Shown in pieces: positions 21,791 through 31,559 of a stretch of 35,354 nucleotides of DNA. The position numbers and the translations under genes are program-made. A model generated the notes under the pieces. It did no database searches, was not told where the DNA came from, and saw only the letters and a list, made by a program, of their open reading frames with translations. The stretch's first letter is position 1; each line of letters begins with the position of its first letter. Source of the DNA: Welwitschia mirabilis (lineage: Eukaryota; Gnetophyta; Gnetopsida; Welwitschiales); contig JBOZIK010000001.1 of NCBI GenBank assembly GCA_051453625.1, positions 119,986,099 through 120,021,452 on the forward strand, written 5' to 3'.

Positions 21791-23408
21791 TTATGATTGA
21801 GCCAACTTGAACATATTGATAGTTTTGAAATGTTTTACCATGCTAAATTACAAACCTATTTGTACTCCCCTAGCTCCACATTTCNNNNNNNNNNNNNNNN
21901 NNNNNNNNNNNNNNNNNNNNNNNNNNNNNNNNNNNNNATTAGGAAGTAGTAAAATTGATACTTCGTTACTTAAAGGAAAACCAACAGCTAAGTTTGTATT
22001 TTGGAAATGCTAATTTACATGTTATAAAGTATATATATGCTAATTATGCTAGTTGAATGTATACTAAAAGATCTATTGCTAGGTGTGTGTTTACTATTGG
22101 TGGTGGAACTATTTGCTAGATGTTTCATCTATAATAAAATATTGCTCTTTCACCTACAAAATCTAAGCATGTTTCCTTGATGGAAGATGCGAAGAAGATG
22201 TTGTGGCTAAGTGGTTTTGATGGTTGGTTTGGACTTAGTCAAACCAAGTTTATCATGCATTATGATAGTCAAAGTACCATATATCTAACAAAGAGTNNNN
22301 NNNNNNNNNNNNNNNNNNNNNNNNNNNNNNNNNNNNNNNNNNNNNNNNNNNNNNNNNNNNNNNNNNNNNNNNNNNNNNNNNNNNNNNNNNNNNNNNCACT
22401 TAAAAAAGAAGAAATTTATATGCATGTACTACAGGGCTTGGAAGTGGAAAATAAAAATATAGTTTGTAGGTTGAGGGAGTTTCTTTATGGCTTGAAACAA
22501 GCACCTTGTCAATGGTACAAGAAGTTTGATGCTTTATGTAGAAATAGGGGTACTCTAATTGTGATTAAGATCATTGTACCTTTACATAAGTAATGTAGGG
22601 ATGATTATCATATTATGTTATATGTTGATGACATGTTATTTCTTGAAAATGATACGGAAGAAATCAAAAGACTAAAGCATGAAATGTTAAAGATACTTTT
22701 CACTAAAGTTCTTAAACTAGAAAACAAATCCTTAGAATGAGGATTACCAGAGATAGATCATGTCATATATTATGATTAAGACAACTTGNNNNNNNNNNAT
22801 ATTGATAGTTTTGAAATGTTTTAACATGCTAATTACAAACCTATTTGTACTCCCCTATCTCCACATTTCCAATGGATTCATTAGGATTATCCTACTTTAA
22901 ATAAGAAGGCGGCAATGATGATAAGTATGATTTATACATTAGATGTGAGAAGCGTTATGTATTCCATGGTCTATACCAAATCATACATTTCTCATGCAAT
23001 GGAATTTATCTCTTGTTTTATGAGTAACCTTGGAAAAGAGCATTGGGAAGTAGTAAAATTGATACTTCCTTACTTAAAGGAAAACCAACAGCTAAGTTTC
23101 TATTTTGGAAATGCTAATTTACATGTTATAAAGTATATATATGCTAATTATGCCAGTTGAATGTATACTAAAAGATCTATTGCTAGGTGTGTATTTACTG
23201 TTGGTGGTGGAACTATTTGCTAGATGTTTCATCTATAATAAAATATTGCTCTTTCACCTACAAAAGCTAAGCATGTTTCCTTGATGGAAGATGCGAAGAA
23301 GATGTTGTGGCTATGTGGTTTTGATGGTTGGTTTGGACTTAGTCAAACCAAGTTTATCATGCGTTATAATAGTCAAAGTACCATATATCTAACAAAGAGT
23401 CCTGTTTA
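21413..23408. repeat. RT/RNase H present twice around a 100-N gap (22297-22396)
   Basis: 21413-22296 and 22397-23396 are near-identical. The first copy ends at AACAAAGAGT exactly at the gap and the second starts at the equivalent of 21413 exactly after it, then continues past AACAAAGAGT. Several differences are single-base runs. The first copy also contains a 53-N gap (21885-21937) where the second has about 170 bases. This is most simply one locus assembled twice. Confidence 0.8.
22789..22798. other. 10-N gap
   Basis: A minimal placeholder gap in the second RT copy. The first copy reads through here with only a few bases (near 21806-21815). Confidence 0.95.
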
Positions 23409-23475
23409 TCATTCTAGAGCTAAGTACCTTGATATGAAATATATGTCATTAGGAAAAAGTTTTAAAAGGTCATAA
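22905..23475 (+). pseudogene. Copia RNase H remnant
   Basis: ISHAMEFISCFMSNLGKEHW, then LKENQQLSFYFGNANLHVI, ARCVFTIGGGTI-type text and SQSTIYLTKSPVYHSRAKYL match the RNase H and tail of Tork-like copia elements. It ends near 23475; the usual DENPADMLTK-type end and a 3' LTR are missing. The first copy (21938-22296) is partial. Confidence 0.8.
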
Positions 23476-23512
23476 TAGATGTTTGAAATATTTACATGCA
23501 TATGAATTTTGC

Positions 23513-24724
23513 AAAATGCTTATCTATGAATATGTGGATAACAGTAATTTGGAATAATGCCTTCATGGAAGTATCAGATGTTGGAACCATCTAACTTGGA
23601 AAGTAAGGATGAATATTATCTTAGGAATAGCCAAGGATTACAAAAATCTATTGATCCTTAACAACCAATTCTTCATTTTGGTAAAAACTTAAAATGTGAA
23701 TGTTGGTTTTCAAAATCCAAGTAAAGCTTCATTATATTCATATCATTATGTCAAATTTGCATTTATAGATTGAAATATATCCATGAGGACTTGAAACCAA
23801 ATGTTATCACCGACATGTTAACTCAAGCAATATATTGCTAGATAACTAGTTAAATCCTAAGGTTTCAGACCTTGGGCTTGAAAGACTTATAGCTCCTTAA
23901 AATAGCTATGTGACCACTTGTATCATGGGAACATTGGGGTTAGCCTCTTCTGTCCATCTACTCTAAACAAATTCTTTATGCACTATTTATGGTTTAAAAA
24001 CTTTCAATAACCATGTCCACCAAGATAAGATACATACAACTTTTTAATTTTCTATAGATATGTATCACTTGAGTATGCAAGCATACGAATTCTTAATGAG
24101 AAGAGTGATATCTATATTTTTGATGTACTTATCATGGAAACAATTACTATTAGAAGCCTAGTTGACAATATCCAACTTCCAGAGGAGATTTGATTTGAGA
24201 ATCTTTAATTATTTTTCTAGTGATTTATTTCATAGACATTATCTTACATTTTTTAAACTTCATCAGGTCAATTTGGTTGAGTGGATGAAAACATTAATAA
24301 GAGATAGGTGATCTAGGAATGTAGTTGATCCAAAAATTGAATTAAAATCATCATCTTAGACATTAAAGCAAGCACTATTGGTTGCTCTTTGATGTGTCAA
24401 TCCAAATGAATAGAGGAAGCCAAGGATGGACCATGTCATGCATATTCTTGAAGAAGATGAATTGCTTTTCCCTGAAATAATCTATCATCTTTTACAAATA
24501 CTTTGTTATCAGATTCCTCTTAATTTAGACAAATCATTCCTGATTGTATAAAATCAAATTTCCAATAGGATTGTAGGATGACTAAAGAACTTGATAAATA
24601 TCAGGATAGAGTTTTACAAGTGGAAATAAAGATAAGTCAAAGGAAAGATGTTTCATATTTGGGATATAATAGCAGCAATGTTCACCTAAATATGAGATGA
24701 AGGTAAAAAATTGACAATAAGTAA
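23513..24724 (+). pseudogene. Broken duplicate of the receptor-like kinase gene
   Basis: It is colinear with 268-1481, including introns, so it arose by DNA duplication and not from mRNA. Equivalents of exons 2-6 are present; exon 1 of the visible gene is absent. Damage: a Gln-to-stop change and a 7-base insertion in exon 2, loss of the exon 2 and exon 4 donor GT, a one-base deletion that destroys HRD in exon 3, DFG changed to DLG, and at least four stops in exon 5 where Arg or Gln codons became TGA or TAG. The start coincides with the exon 2 acceptor region. It cannot make a kinase; a non-coding transcript is possible but untested. Confidence 0.92.
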
Positions 24725-25309
24725 AAGTGTAATGAATCTCCACTAGATTCTGTCAAAGGCCACGTCTTTGAGTGTTTCACCATTTTGTTACTAACAAACT
24801 CAAGAACAGGATAGAGGAAAACATGAAGACCTAAAATTAATGTTAGTTATGATGTGCATTATCTTTTAAAGCCTAGGATACATTTGAACTAAAAGGCAAC
24901 CTAGTCTGATTTATTACTAATTCAAACTATTATTTCCCAATCTTTTATTTCATTATAATAAATACGGAATACCCCTTGATGTCCCTTAATGTGCATAGTA
25001 TTCTACACACGAGAACTATAATGACATATAATAGTGGTATTAAAACAATGTAATTAATTGAAAGCATATTATTTATGGGAAAAGGATGTTATATACCTCT
25101 TCATTATATTATTTGTTTATGATTTAATCTTTTACTTGCATCCTAGATGGAGTAGTTTTAATGTTATCAATTCAAACATAAGTCATCTTGTCTCTTTTAT
25201 GTTAATTGATTTCAGTATAATCTTATTCAATGTGATGCCTATTGAAACTCTTCAATTTGCAAAATTTTTTAATTTAAAAAACATTAAAGTAGATCAAGAT
25301 CTATAGCAT
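24725..25309. other. Duplicated kinase downstream spacer
   Basis: Matches 1482-2065. The + strand frame at 25058-25306 differs in reading from its counterpart and shows no domain, so it is not called a gene. Confidence 0.6.
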
Positions 25310-25770
25310 GCCTCCTAGAAATGAATATTATGGCTATCTTGTTTTTTTGGAAATGTTTTTGATAATATCTAGTACTCACCCATGTTTCCTCATGGAAGAG
25401 TAGTAATGGATAAAATAAGATTAGTAATGATTTTCATTTTCTAGCCAAAAACACACATGGTGCAATTAGAACAAGCAACATCAAATTTTGCATTTTCATA
25501 AAATAAATTAGTAAGAAGAGAATAGCAAGTTCCTTGAACATTAAGAAAATAACCCTAGTCTATTTCTTTAAGAAGATGTTGGATACTTTTGAGACTTGAA
25601 AACTGAATAAGTTCATAGGTTCTCTCCAATGCAATAGGACTAGTCTCAAAAATATCTTCAAAGTGTTCATTGTCTTTAATAGACATCTTATTAAAAATAC
25701 AATATGGAGGCTTGTGAACAATCTCCTTTTTCTTTAACTTAGAGCTTTCAACTTTTGCCTTGGAGTCCAT
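25310..25770 (-). pseudogene. Duplicate of the unidentified minus-strand ORF
   Basis: ATG at 25770-25768 opens a 71-codon stretch: MDSKAKVESSKLKKKEIVHK, then HFEDIFETSPIALERTYELI and LKSIQHLLKEID before a stop at 25555. The frame goes on, with stops, as GYFLNVQGTCYSLLTNLFYE and NAKFDVACSN. It is the better-preserved copy of 2050-2526 and carries the same TATA motif about 150 bases upstream. Function unknown; weak resemblance to plant Transposase_32-type proteins. Confidence 0.45.
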
Positions 25771-26236
25771 GTAAGCACTTAAGAATGCAAGGAGAATAAC
25801 AAAAAATGAAGAGCTAAAGAGAGAAAAGAATCCTAAGAAGATTTAAATAGAAAGAAGGGGAGAGGTGGTAGAAAAATAATGTAATATGAAGGGACACATT
25901 AGACTTGAAATGCACATCCAATTTATAGGCCTCATGAAATTCTAAATAAAATTAAACTTGATGCTTTTGGCATAGTTTCCTACTCATGGGGTCAACCCAA
26001 GAATTGATTTGGTCAACCTAGAAAATGAGTATTTAAAAAATTAATAAACCTAGTGAAATTTAGTTGACCTTGATTTGAACTCAGTTGAGTTAGTGAGAAA
26101 AGGAAATTTCCCCCCAGATTTGGACTCAGTTAACCTTAAGTTAGATTTTATCAACCTAACTCTTTGTAGTTTTGATAAAATCTTTTAGTTTGATTTTACT
26201 AGATAAAAAATTTAAAGACCCTAAAGGAATATTAAT
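25771..26236. other. Duplicated leader and possible LTR stretch
   Basis: Matches 2527-2990, including the TATA motif and the GGTCAACC-type words. It ends at a 10-N gap (26237-26246). Confidence 0.5.
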
Positions 26237-26246
26237 NNNNNNNNNN
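26237..26246. other. 10-N gap
   Basis: In copy 1 the matching place (about 2993-3003) is continuous, so little or nothing is likely missing. Confidence 0.95.
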
Positions 26247-27335
26247 GTTGGTGCAACCAAACATTAATGTTTGGTCCACATTGCTTATCTTACTTGTGAT
26301 TCTGACCTCATCCCTGAAAAATATTAAAGTTTCAAATCTCTTAGAGGAAAGAGGTTTTGTCCATATATCAAATAAGTATTATTAAGTAGCAAGATACTAT
26401 AATGTGATTACCTTTTGTTCTATAAGCTTGTAAATGAAGTAATACCTGATTTCAGTATGTTTTATTCTTGAATGTTGTATAAGATTGTGTACTATTTGGA
26501 TGCCACTTGAATTATCACATAAGATTGATATTTTTGAGTGTTCTAGTCCATATTCTGTTAAGATCCCTTTGATCTAGACTGTAGCACAATTCCTATTGCA
26601 ATGTATTTGGCTTCTGTTGTTGACATAGTGACTAAGAGTTATTTCTTACTAGACCAAGCGGTTAAGCATTATCCAAGAAAGAAACAATGTTCACTTGTAC
26701 TTTTTATTATCCTTGCAATCAATCTAGTCTGCATCACCATAAGAAAGCAAATTTAATGTAGTAATACGTGGATACCAAATGCCATAATCAACAATACTTT
26801 TACATATCAAAATATTTTCTTCGTTGTCATTACATGATTCTCTTATGATTTACTTTAAGCCATTAACATAAAGAATATTATTAAGTGTGGGTAAGTTACC
26901 TTCATTGATGCAACGAATACGTTTAACTTTAACCTTTTCATTATCATCGAAAGCTACTACCTCCCCCCTATCGTAATCTTGAAGAGAGATGAAACTAGAC
27001 TTGTTACTTGTCATATGCCTTAAGCACTCACTATCAAGATATCAACATTGTTAACAAGATACTTTAAGAGCTATTTAAATAAGAAAACTTTTTTCTAAAT
27101 TTCTTGATACCCACATGGTAAATTTACCTTTTGCATATTAGTACTAGATCTTCAAATGAATCTGTAATGTTTACTTATAAAGGAGTTACACAAATTCTTA
27201 CAAAGCATGTAACCAATTTTAGAGTTCCTTTTTTATTACGAAAATGATGTGATATTAGAAAGAACTATTTCATTACTAGTGCTAGAAAAACATCCTATTG
27301 GATAAACTTGATTTGAAAAAAACTTCAGACTATTA
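26247..27335 (-). pseudogene. SIRE-like copia fragment, internally deleted (duplicate)
   Basis: Right to left: zinc-knuckle/gag end (27335-27060), protease region with YLDSECLRHM (about 27020), LNNILYVNGLK (near 26870), then a direct jump to the RNase H part (26850-26250). RT and integrase are missing. It keeps the protease Asp that copy 1 has lost, so copy 1's Asn arose after the duplication or in a separate lineage. Confidence 0.8.
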
Positions 27336-28318
27336 AATGAGTACAATTATCTTTAAATTTGGCACATGTATTAAACTAAAAAAGGAAAATTGTAATGGCC
27401 AACAAATTAAAAATAGAAAATTCAAAGATGTCCTCTTGTGGGGACCTTTTAAATCTTTACAATTTCCAAGTGGATATCTTTATGTACTAATAAATTATTA
27501 TTTTATTGGTATAATATTAATGATAATTGAAAACCCCATTAAATCCTAGAAAGTCTATAGACTTCAACAAGCATCAAAGAATATACATAATATACAAACT
27601 CCTTAGATAAAGGCTAGTTGAAAACTATCTTATAGCTTAACAAACCTAAGTTATTAATAACATACAACATGATCTCTAGATATAAGGGTCATATATTTGA
27701 AAGAAAACCTTTATGTTATCAAATACTTTGGTAAAGCTTGTTGATTTTTATATTAATTTTGAGAAATAAACTCTAAGGTACAACTATAAAATGAAAAACA
27801 ATTTATAGTTGAAGTCTACTATATAGACAAGATGAAAGCTAACTTTATTTTGATACAGAAATTCAATGGCCTATTATCTTTTGCAAAAGCACAAGCCTTA
27901 ATATTTTATTCCTATAAAAGTTGAGGACATTGAATTATTGTTGACTTTGATACCACTTTGCATGCTTATACTATTAAAGCTGAATTAAGATTCTATAATA
28001 ATTATTAAAATAAATAATGATTTTTGAAAGGAATTATATTCAATATTACTTTCATGAAATTTTAAACTTATATCAAGAGTTTTATTCATAAGTCCATAAA
28101 ACTCTAGTGGTAATAGATATAAGTAAGATTATAAACCTAAGAAAATGATCATACAGCTTCTATGAGCTAATATTTATTCTTATAGCTAATGGATGTCCTT
28201 GTCTCTTTGTTTTTGGCTAGTCTGTTTGGTGGAGGTGTTGAGCAAGTAGGCCCTTATCACACTAAAATGATCCTGCCTTCCTTTTTCTTCAGCCTTTAAT
28301 ATTATAGTTTTTTTAGGA
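27336..28318. other. AT-rich spacer, nothing recognised
   Basis: No gene identified. A minus-strand TGGTATCAAAGTCA at 27955-27942 resembles a tRNA-Met primer site, but no LTR or gag can be tied to it. Confidence 0.5.
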
Positions 28319-28702
28319 GATAGAGGATTCTATTGTCTTGATCGTCTCCAGGCGTGCATTATAAGATCTTTGGACTTGTTTATTAGTTAAACTTGTAATG
28401 ATGCACACTAGTATATGGTATAAATCCAAATGTTGTAAACTGATGAAGCAATCAGAGTANNNNNNNNNNNNNNNNNNNNNNNNNNNNNNNNNNNNNNNNN
28501 NNNNNNNNNNNNNNNNNNNNNNNNNNNNNNNNNNNNNNNNNNNNNNNNNNNNNNNNNNNAGGAGACGGAGGATTCTATTGTCTTGATCGTCTCTAGGTAT
28601 GCATTATAAGATCTTTGGACTTGTTTATTAGTTAAACTTGTAATTATGCACACTAGTATACGGTATAAACCCAAATGTTGTAAACTGATGAAGCAGTCAG
28701 AG
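28319..28702. repeat. 100-N gap (28460-28559) with overlapping flanks
   Basis: About 140 bases before the gap (AGGAGATAGAGGATTC... to CAATCAGAGTA) recur directly after it with a handful of base changes. Probable unmerged contig overlap. Confidence 0.85.
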
Positions 28703-28900
28703 TATTAGAAAGATTAATTCCTAAAAAGAGAAAAAAATGCTTTTCTTTTGGTATTTTTAATTAAGTAAAATAAAATTAGCAATGCATATAATGGGATGAA
28801 ATGAATGACATGCAATAAAAGTGAAAAATTAATGCAATGGTAATTGAAGTAACATAAATGCAATCAACTTAACTAATCGTATCAACTTCTTGTCATCCAA
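28703..28900. other. Unassigned spacer left of the gypsy LTR
   Basis: No coding sequence. Whether it belongs to the LTR or to flanking DNA is unclear because the second LTR is outside the window. Confidence 0.35.
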
Positions 28901-29095
28901 GTTGGTCCTTATACCATATATCAATATCAGATCTAATATATTGCAGTATTAAATTAACATTAACATAAGATATAAAGAAGAGAAAAAGAGAGATAATTAA
29001 GAGAAAGAAAGCACACTTATTACAATAACAAAATGCACTTTATGCATTCACTTATAAGCAATAGCTACTCAATAAAGGAAACATAGCCCAGCACC

Positions 29096-29341
29096 ACTGA
29101 CAACCCTTCTCACAAGTGAATGGATCCCTTGCCTCCAAATGCTCCAATGTCACAAGTGATTTCGATGCNNNNNNNNNNNNNNNNNNNNNNNNNNNNNNNN
29201 NNNNNNNNNNNNNNNNNNNNNNNNNNNNNNNNNNNNNNNNNNNNNNNNNNNNNNNNNNNNNNNNNNNNACTGACAACCCTTCTCACACGTGAATGGATCC
29301 CTTGCCTCCAAATGCTCCAATGTCACAAGTGATTTCGATGC
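29096..29341. repeat. 100-N gap (29169-29268) with overlapping flanks
   Basis: 73 bases before the gap (ACTGACAACCCTTCTCACA... to TTTCGATGC) recur right after it with one change (CACAAG versus CACACG). Probable unmerged contig overlap within the LTR. Confidence 0.85.
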
Positions 29342-29377
29342 ACCAAAAATGATCTTATAAATGAGGGCTTAAGGCCC

Positions 29378-29384
29378 TTTTATA
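29378..29384 (-). promoter_or_regulatory. Gypsy LTR TATA box
   Basis: The minus strand reads CTCCTATAAAAGGGCC, a strong TATA box in the expected U3 position, about 490 bases inside the LTR start. Confidence 0.65.
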
Positions 29385-29466
29385 GGAGAGGGTAGGGTTT
29401 ACGGGGTTAAGAGCCTTTGACTTGTAGTGGTGGATGGCAATTACAATGTTTGTCATGTAGCCTCAG

Positions 29467-29570
29467 TAGGATGGATAAGATTCTTTATCTCATAGTGTTA
29501 TGTAGAATCTTCATCTTCTAGCGTTAGGTGAAATCTTCGTCTTTTTGTGTTAGGTAGAGTTTGTCATGAC
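29467..29570. repeat. Degenerate 26-27-bp repeats in U3
   Basis: About four units of the form GTTAGGTAGAATCTTCATCTT lie in tandem (starts near 29467, 29494, 29521 and 29546). A run of degenerate ACCACATGC-type words follows at 29600-29710. Confidence 0.55.
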
Positions 29571-29876
29571 GAGTCTAGCACTTGCCCTTTAAATCATGAT
29601 GCCTTTACCAACCGATGCTATTACCATGTGTTTTCAATGTTACCACCATGTCATTGCCGCATGTTGCTATCATGTCTTTCCTATGCCACTACCACATGCC
29701 ACGTGCTTTCCTAAAATGCTCCATAGTTACTCATTTTTCACCTGGATTATGCTTAATTCTTTATCTTAGGTCCTTGACATAGAAATTTCTCAATTTGGAT
29801 TATTAAACCTCTCAAAAGTTCCTGTAATCACACTAAAAACCACCATTAAATATGGTCAAGTTGGTCATCTAACATA

Positions 29877-29885
29877 GCCCCCCAT
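29877..29885 (-). promoter_or_regulatory. Polypurine tract of the gypsy element
   Basis: The minus strand reads CAATGGGGGGC, then TA and the LTR start TGTTAG. This fixes the 3' end of the internal region. Confidence 0.65.
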
Positions 29886-31559
29886 TGAGCATTTATCAAT
29901 CCCTAACAAAGCAAGTGGAAAAGCATGAAATCTAGCTAACTTGGATAGGAGAGGAAAGATAACACTTCAAAATGATTGTATTATTAAACATAGAGTGTAC
30001 CTCAATTGAAATAATCATTACAAAAAGATAGGAATTGTGTTCAAACACATCACTTGAGATTATGACAACCATAATTTCACATAAAATTTTGTTTCCAATG
30101 AATCAATTCTTGAAAGCTCCATATAAATCAACTCCTCCTAGAGTTATCTATGAGATGGAAGTTAAAAACCTAATAGAATGAGAACAAAGTACTAAAGCAT
30201 CTGCAAGATTGCAAAAGATGCATTAAGTGTATGAGAACTTTTGGAAGAAAGTACTTGCAAGCTAGAAAGACAAAAAGAAAATAGAAAAGGAAATTAAAAC
30301 AAAGTAAACTAGAGATTTGGTGGAAAGTGAAGAAAAAGGATGGTGAAAGTAGAAGGTGGTCAAGCATGGGTAAATGACTAGAGTGTTGGAAGAAGATAAG
30401 TTAGCTTAATAAGTAAGTGCAGATATGACTTTGAAATATTTAAAAAATTACCATGAAAATAGTAAGTGTAAATGGACAAATATGAAGAAGATTAATTAGT
30501 TATGCCCTAAATGCTAACCTAACAAGATCCATTGGAATATTTCATAAAACTACTTCATATTGGAAATGTTTGATTCAATACTAAGCAACATAGAGTATCA
30601 TACAAAAAGGACAATAACTAAGATAAAATATAATGATTATCTTCCAAAGCATCAATATAACATTAAGACTATAATTCAATTCAATCATTAATTATAACAG
30701 CAAATGACAACCTGTCAATTCACCTTTCATTAATCACTATGCTATGAAGTTTTATTAAGTTAATGGGGTGTTGAAAAACACTATTTATGATGATGAGGGG
30801 AGTGCAGCCACTACCAAAAGAGTAACAACTCATAGGTTAAAGCCAGATCATAGTTGGCTGACCCTCTAGTGGAGTTTCCGCAGCTACCATATTATGCTGC
30901 CAAAGGCCCCTCTTAGGAAAATTTGCCCAGGTGCACTTGCAATAGGACATCATGGAATTTATTTTCTTCCTCTTTATTTCTTTCACTTTTTTTCTTTTCT
31001 TCCCCCTGCCTTTTTTCCCTCTCTCTATGTGTGGGNNNNNNNNNNAGAGAGAGAGAGAGAGAGAGTGTGTGTGTGTGTGTGTGTGTGGGTGTGTGTGTGT
31101 GTGTGTGTGAAAGAGAGAGAGAGAGAGAGAGGAAGTGTATTACAACATTCATTGACTAGATATTTCTATATTGAGTGATCATTGACAAGGTAAATTAACA
31201 ACTACATAGCCGAAGGCAAGAGTTAGATCTAACATAATCGATGGTTAAGCAAAACATCATAGGTGTTAATACTCACAGATATGGAAATGTCTTTAAGATG
31301 AGTTGAAATTCAATCTTGATCACTGTAAGTGTCTAGAAGGTAAAGTACTTGTATGATAACCCAAATGAATTTTAGCATAAAGCCAAGTGAATTGGTGATT
31401 AAGTAGTAGAATAAGTCAACCAAAGGATCCAACTAAGAAATCATTTAGATGATGGTGAAAGGAAGGTCCTCATCTTGATTAAGGGAATCTTCCAAGTTAA
31501 TTGCTTCTATCGTGTTTATAGTAAAATGACAATTATCTGGTGATTTATAGAGTTTTAAC
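29886..31559 (-). other. Non-coding tail of the gypsy element between integrase and LTR
   Basis: No env-like or other protein recognised. A patch at about 30780-30960 is less AT-rich. It contains the compound microsatellite at 31046-31132 and a 10-N gap at 31036-31045. Athila-type elements often have a long region here. Confidence 0.5.
31046..31132. repeat. Compound microsatellite (GA)n(TG)n(GA)n
   Basis: About ten AG units, then about 20 GT/TG units with one GGG interruption, then about ten GA units, directly after a 10-N gap. The frames of 78-94 residues across it are low-complexity artefacts. Confidence 0.95.

Larger units (their letters stand above)
17950..23512 (+). mobile_element. Ty1/copia retrotransposon (Tork-like), degraded, no 3' LTR
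   Basis: On the + strand, gag (about 18700-19350), protease (19530-19700), GAG-pre-integrase and integrase (19850-20480), reverse transcriptase (21060-21700) and RNase H (22900-23475) follow in copia order. All carry frequent stops. Wording such as GASYFITSIDKFSRKTWIYF fits the Tork/Tnt1-like group, unlike the SIRE-like element at 2990-7340. A worn 5' LTR may lie at about 17950-18300. No 3' LTR follows RNase H: the kinase duplicate starts at 23513. RT and RNase H appear twice because of a gap-flanking overlap. Confidence 0.8.
23513..27335 (+). repeat. Segmental duplication, copy 2
   Basis: Direct duplicate of 268-6291, with about 2.2 kb missing: the sequence jumps from the equivalent of 3610 to that of 5823 at about 26850. 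Left border: homology starts at GCAAAATGCTT (23513), right after copia RNase H sequence. Right border: homology stops at GACTATTA (27335). By eye, most differences from copy 1 are C-to-T or G-to-A in this copy. Confidence 0.9.
28900..29874 (-). repeat. 3' LTR of the Ty3/gypsy element (left end uncertain)
   Basis: On the minus strand it starts TGTTAGATGACC at 29874, next to the polypurine tract. U3 holds several short tandem repeats (29467-29570), and a TATA box lies at 29384-29378. The left end is a guess, since only one LTR is in view. A 100-N gap with duplicated flanks lies within (29096-29341). Confidence 0.6.

Noticed and set aside
27942-27955. Minus-strand TGGTATCAAAGTCA, like a tRNA-Met primer site
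   Set aside because: 12 of 14 bases fit, but no LTR can be defined to the right and no gag to the left, so it may be chance.
30894-31178. Three frames of 78-94 codons over the microsatellite
   Set aside because: Low-complexity RERERE/CVCVCV and SLSLSL/THTHTH translations of the GA/TG repeat.
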